Positions 63,270 to 64,000 of a DNA stretch of 64,000 nucleotides are shown piece after piece. The notes under the pieces are model-generated. The model made no database searches. It was given only the letters and a program-made list of their open reading frames with translations, and was not told the origin of the DNA. Source of the DNA: Mycobacterium scrofulaceum (GTDB lineage: Bacteria > Actinomycetota > Actinomycetes > Mycobacteriales > Mycobacteriaceae); NCBI RefSeq assembly GCF_002086735.1, contig NZ_MVIJ01000014.1:58448-122447 (forward strand). The letters are read 5' to 3'. The position numbers and the translations under genes were made by a program. How positions within the stretch are numbered: the stretch's first letter is position 1; each line of letters opens with the position of its first letter.

Positions 63270-63290
63270 GCTTGAACCATCGCACACGTA

Positions 63291-63305
63291 TACCCACGGG
63301 GGGTA
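63291..63305. promoter_or_regulatory. Putative CsoR/RicR-type copper operator
   Basis: TACCC-ACGGG-GGGTA, a perfect TACCC-N5-GGGTA palindrome, within GTATACCCACGGGGGGTAGG. It lies in the 114-base region between two divergent genes for Met/His-rich proteins. RicR/CsoR operators in mycobacteria have this shape; no binding data exist here. Confidence 0.55.
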
Positions 63306-63383
63306 GGGACCATTGGCCCTAGAGGGCGCGGTGCTCGTCTGGTCGACTTGTCTGATCGCCTGGACGAGTGTTCCGGAGGGGCT

Positions 63384-63944
63384 ATGGCTGGATTGACGCG
63401 ACGTGCGGTGCTTGCCGCGTTCGGCGTACTCGGCGCGGGCGGCATCGTGGGTTACCTGCGCCGCGGCGCCCTTCCGCCGCCGGCGGCGGCCATCCGCCTC
63501 ACGGACGGCGGCGGCTGCATGGGTGCCGGCCCGATGGAAATGCACCGCTACATGGAAATGTTCATGCGGCACAGCGAAATTCGGCGCGTCGTCGAGGACA
63601 TCCCCGGTGGCGTGCGCACCACCACAGAATCGGATTCTCCGGCCCTGGCCGCCCAACTTCAGGCGCATGTCTCGAGCATGTACGCCCACCTCGACCAGGG
63701 AATCGAGGTCCGGTGCATGAGCGAGAGCCTGCCGACCCTTTTCCGTCAGTCCGGCGGCTACCGCCGCCAGCTCACGTTCACGCCGAAGGGCGTCATCGCC
63801 GAGGAGACCACCGACGACCCCGCCCTCGGCGACGTCATCCGCGCGCATGCACGGGAGGTCACCGGGTTCGTGCAGGACGGGATGCCCGCCTCGATGCGGC
63901 AGTCGATGGGCTGCGGCCGGATGATGGGGCCGGGCATGCCCTAG
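63384..63944 (+). CDS. Exported Met/His-rich protein with Tat-like signal, putative copper binding
   Basis: A 186-residue protein. The N-terminus MAGLTRRAVLAAFGVLGAGG has a twin-Arg and hydrophobic core like a Tat signal. The mature part is rich in Met, Cys and His: GGGCMGAGPMEMHRYMEMFM (about 49-68), SSMYAHLDQGIEVRCMSESL, and a tail SMRQSMGCGRMMGPGMP. The tail shares MMGPG with the divergent gene. GGAGGGG lies seven bases before ATG 63384. Function unknown; periplasmic copper handling is an inference from residue content and the operator. Confidence 0.75.
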   Translation: MAGLTRRAVLAAFGVLGAGGIVGYLRRGALPPPAAAIRLTDGGGCMGAGPMEMHRYMEMFMRHSEIRRVVEDIPGGVRTTTESDSPALAAQLQAHVSSMYAHLDQGIEVRCMSESLPTLFRQSGGYRRQLTFTPKGVIAEETTDDPALGDVIRAHAREVTGFVQDGMPASMRQSMGCGRMMGPGMP

Positions 63945-64000
63945 AAGGGCGGCGGCTCGTCGTCGGGGGGCGCGGGTCCGGGGGGTGACGAGCCGGCGGG
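63941..64000 (-). CDS. 3' end of a leftward gene with SSB-like C-terminal tip (partial)
   Basis: Reading the minus strand from the right edge, 19 codons precede a TAG at 63943-63941: a Gly/Pro-rich stretch ending DDEPPPF. Single-stranded DNA-binding proteins end in an acidic DDxxPF tip, and mycobacterial SSB ends DDEPPF, so this may be an SSB paralogue. Only 60 bases are visible, and it overlaps the upstream stop by four bases. Tentative. Confidence 0.4.
   Translation of the reverse strand, partial: PAGSSPPGPAPPDDEPPPF

Noticed and set aside
62823..63275. Rightward His/Ala/Ser-repeat ORF opposite the methionine-rich gene
   Set aside because: It is the antisense image of the 18-base repeat. 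The leftward frame has a start, a membrane helix and a sensible divergent promoter.

Overview
The window is high-GC actinobacterial chromosome. Its gene order is that of a slow-growing Mycobacterium, most likely a Mycobacterium avium complex-type non-tuberculous species; the species call is inferred from remembered protein similarity and synteny. Read left to right it follows the M. tuberculosis H37Rv order from about Rv0466 down to Rv0419, in reversed orientation, with species-specific replacements and insertions. No tRNA, rRNA, insertion sequence, prophage or CRISPR array was seen. Genes are tightly packed with many ATGA/GTGA overlaps, and no gene-free stretch exceeds about 210 bases.

Region 1 (1-10980): partial acyl-ACP thioesterase-like gene, ramB (glyoxylate-cycle regulator) with a carboxymuconolactone decarboxylase-like gene, then a leftward six-gene run of aldehyde dehydrogenase, DUF779 protein, two small membrane proteins, lpdC and another membrane protein. 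Rightward follow a prolyl oligopeptidase, a small membrane protein, an enoyl-CoA hydratase and the secreted Rv0455c-type protein. Region 2 (10990-18540): a strong bidirectional terminator, then mmpL4, mmpS4 and tetR reading left, and a divergent DipZ-like CcdA-thioredoxin protein. The sigK/rskA block that lies between mmpL4 and groEL2 in H37Rv is absent, and the mmpS4-mmpL4 pair is inverted relative to H37Rv. Region 3 (18540-27740): D-aminoacylase-like amidohydrolase, a short PPE protein, flavin/CMD-type enzymes, groEL2 under two CIRCE (HrcA) operators, TetR/SDR, an M24 peptidase and a cupin.

Region 4 (27740-46000): Baeyer-Villiger-type monooxygenase, VOC protein, moeA2, an MFS transporter, the phospholipid operon psd-pssA-AAA ATPase, a TetR/DUF2867-like/SDR locus, enoyl-CoA hydratase and F420-type oxidoreductase. 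The conserved run Lon-domain protein, carboxylate-amine ligase, sodC, virR, Rv0430-type protein, def, acetyltransferase and xthA follows. xthA carries an in-frame 54-base tandem repeat related to an intergenic palindrome 19 kb away. Region 5 (46000-56520): ctpH flanked by two small membrane proteins that resemble each other, then a sensory island. The island has a 1,282-residue PAS/GAF-histidine kinase-receiver-GAF-PP2C-ATPase protein, a STAS protein and a PAS-ANTAR protein, inserted where H37Rv has Rv0424c directly next to thiC.

Region 6 (56590-64000): TPP riboswitch with thiC-thiD, an alpha/beta hydrolase, a MarR/F420-oxidoreductase pair with an obvious operator, and the lipoprotein metallopeptidase lpqM. 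It ends with a divergent pair of methionine-rich exported or membrane proteins around a TACCC-N5-GGGTA site, the shape of a CsoR/RicR copper operator. The last bases look like the 3' end of an SSB-type gene. The two most promising less-described systems are this putative copper-responsive pair and the kinase/STAS/ANTAR island.
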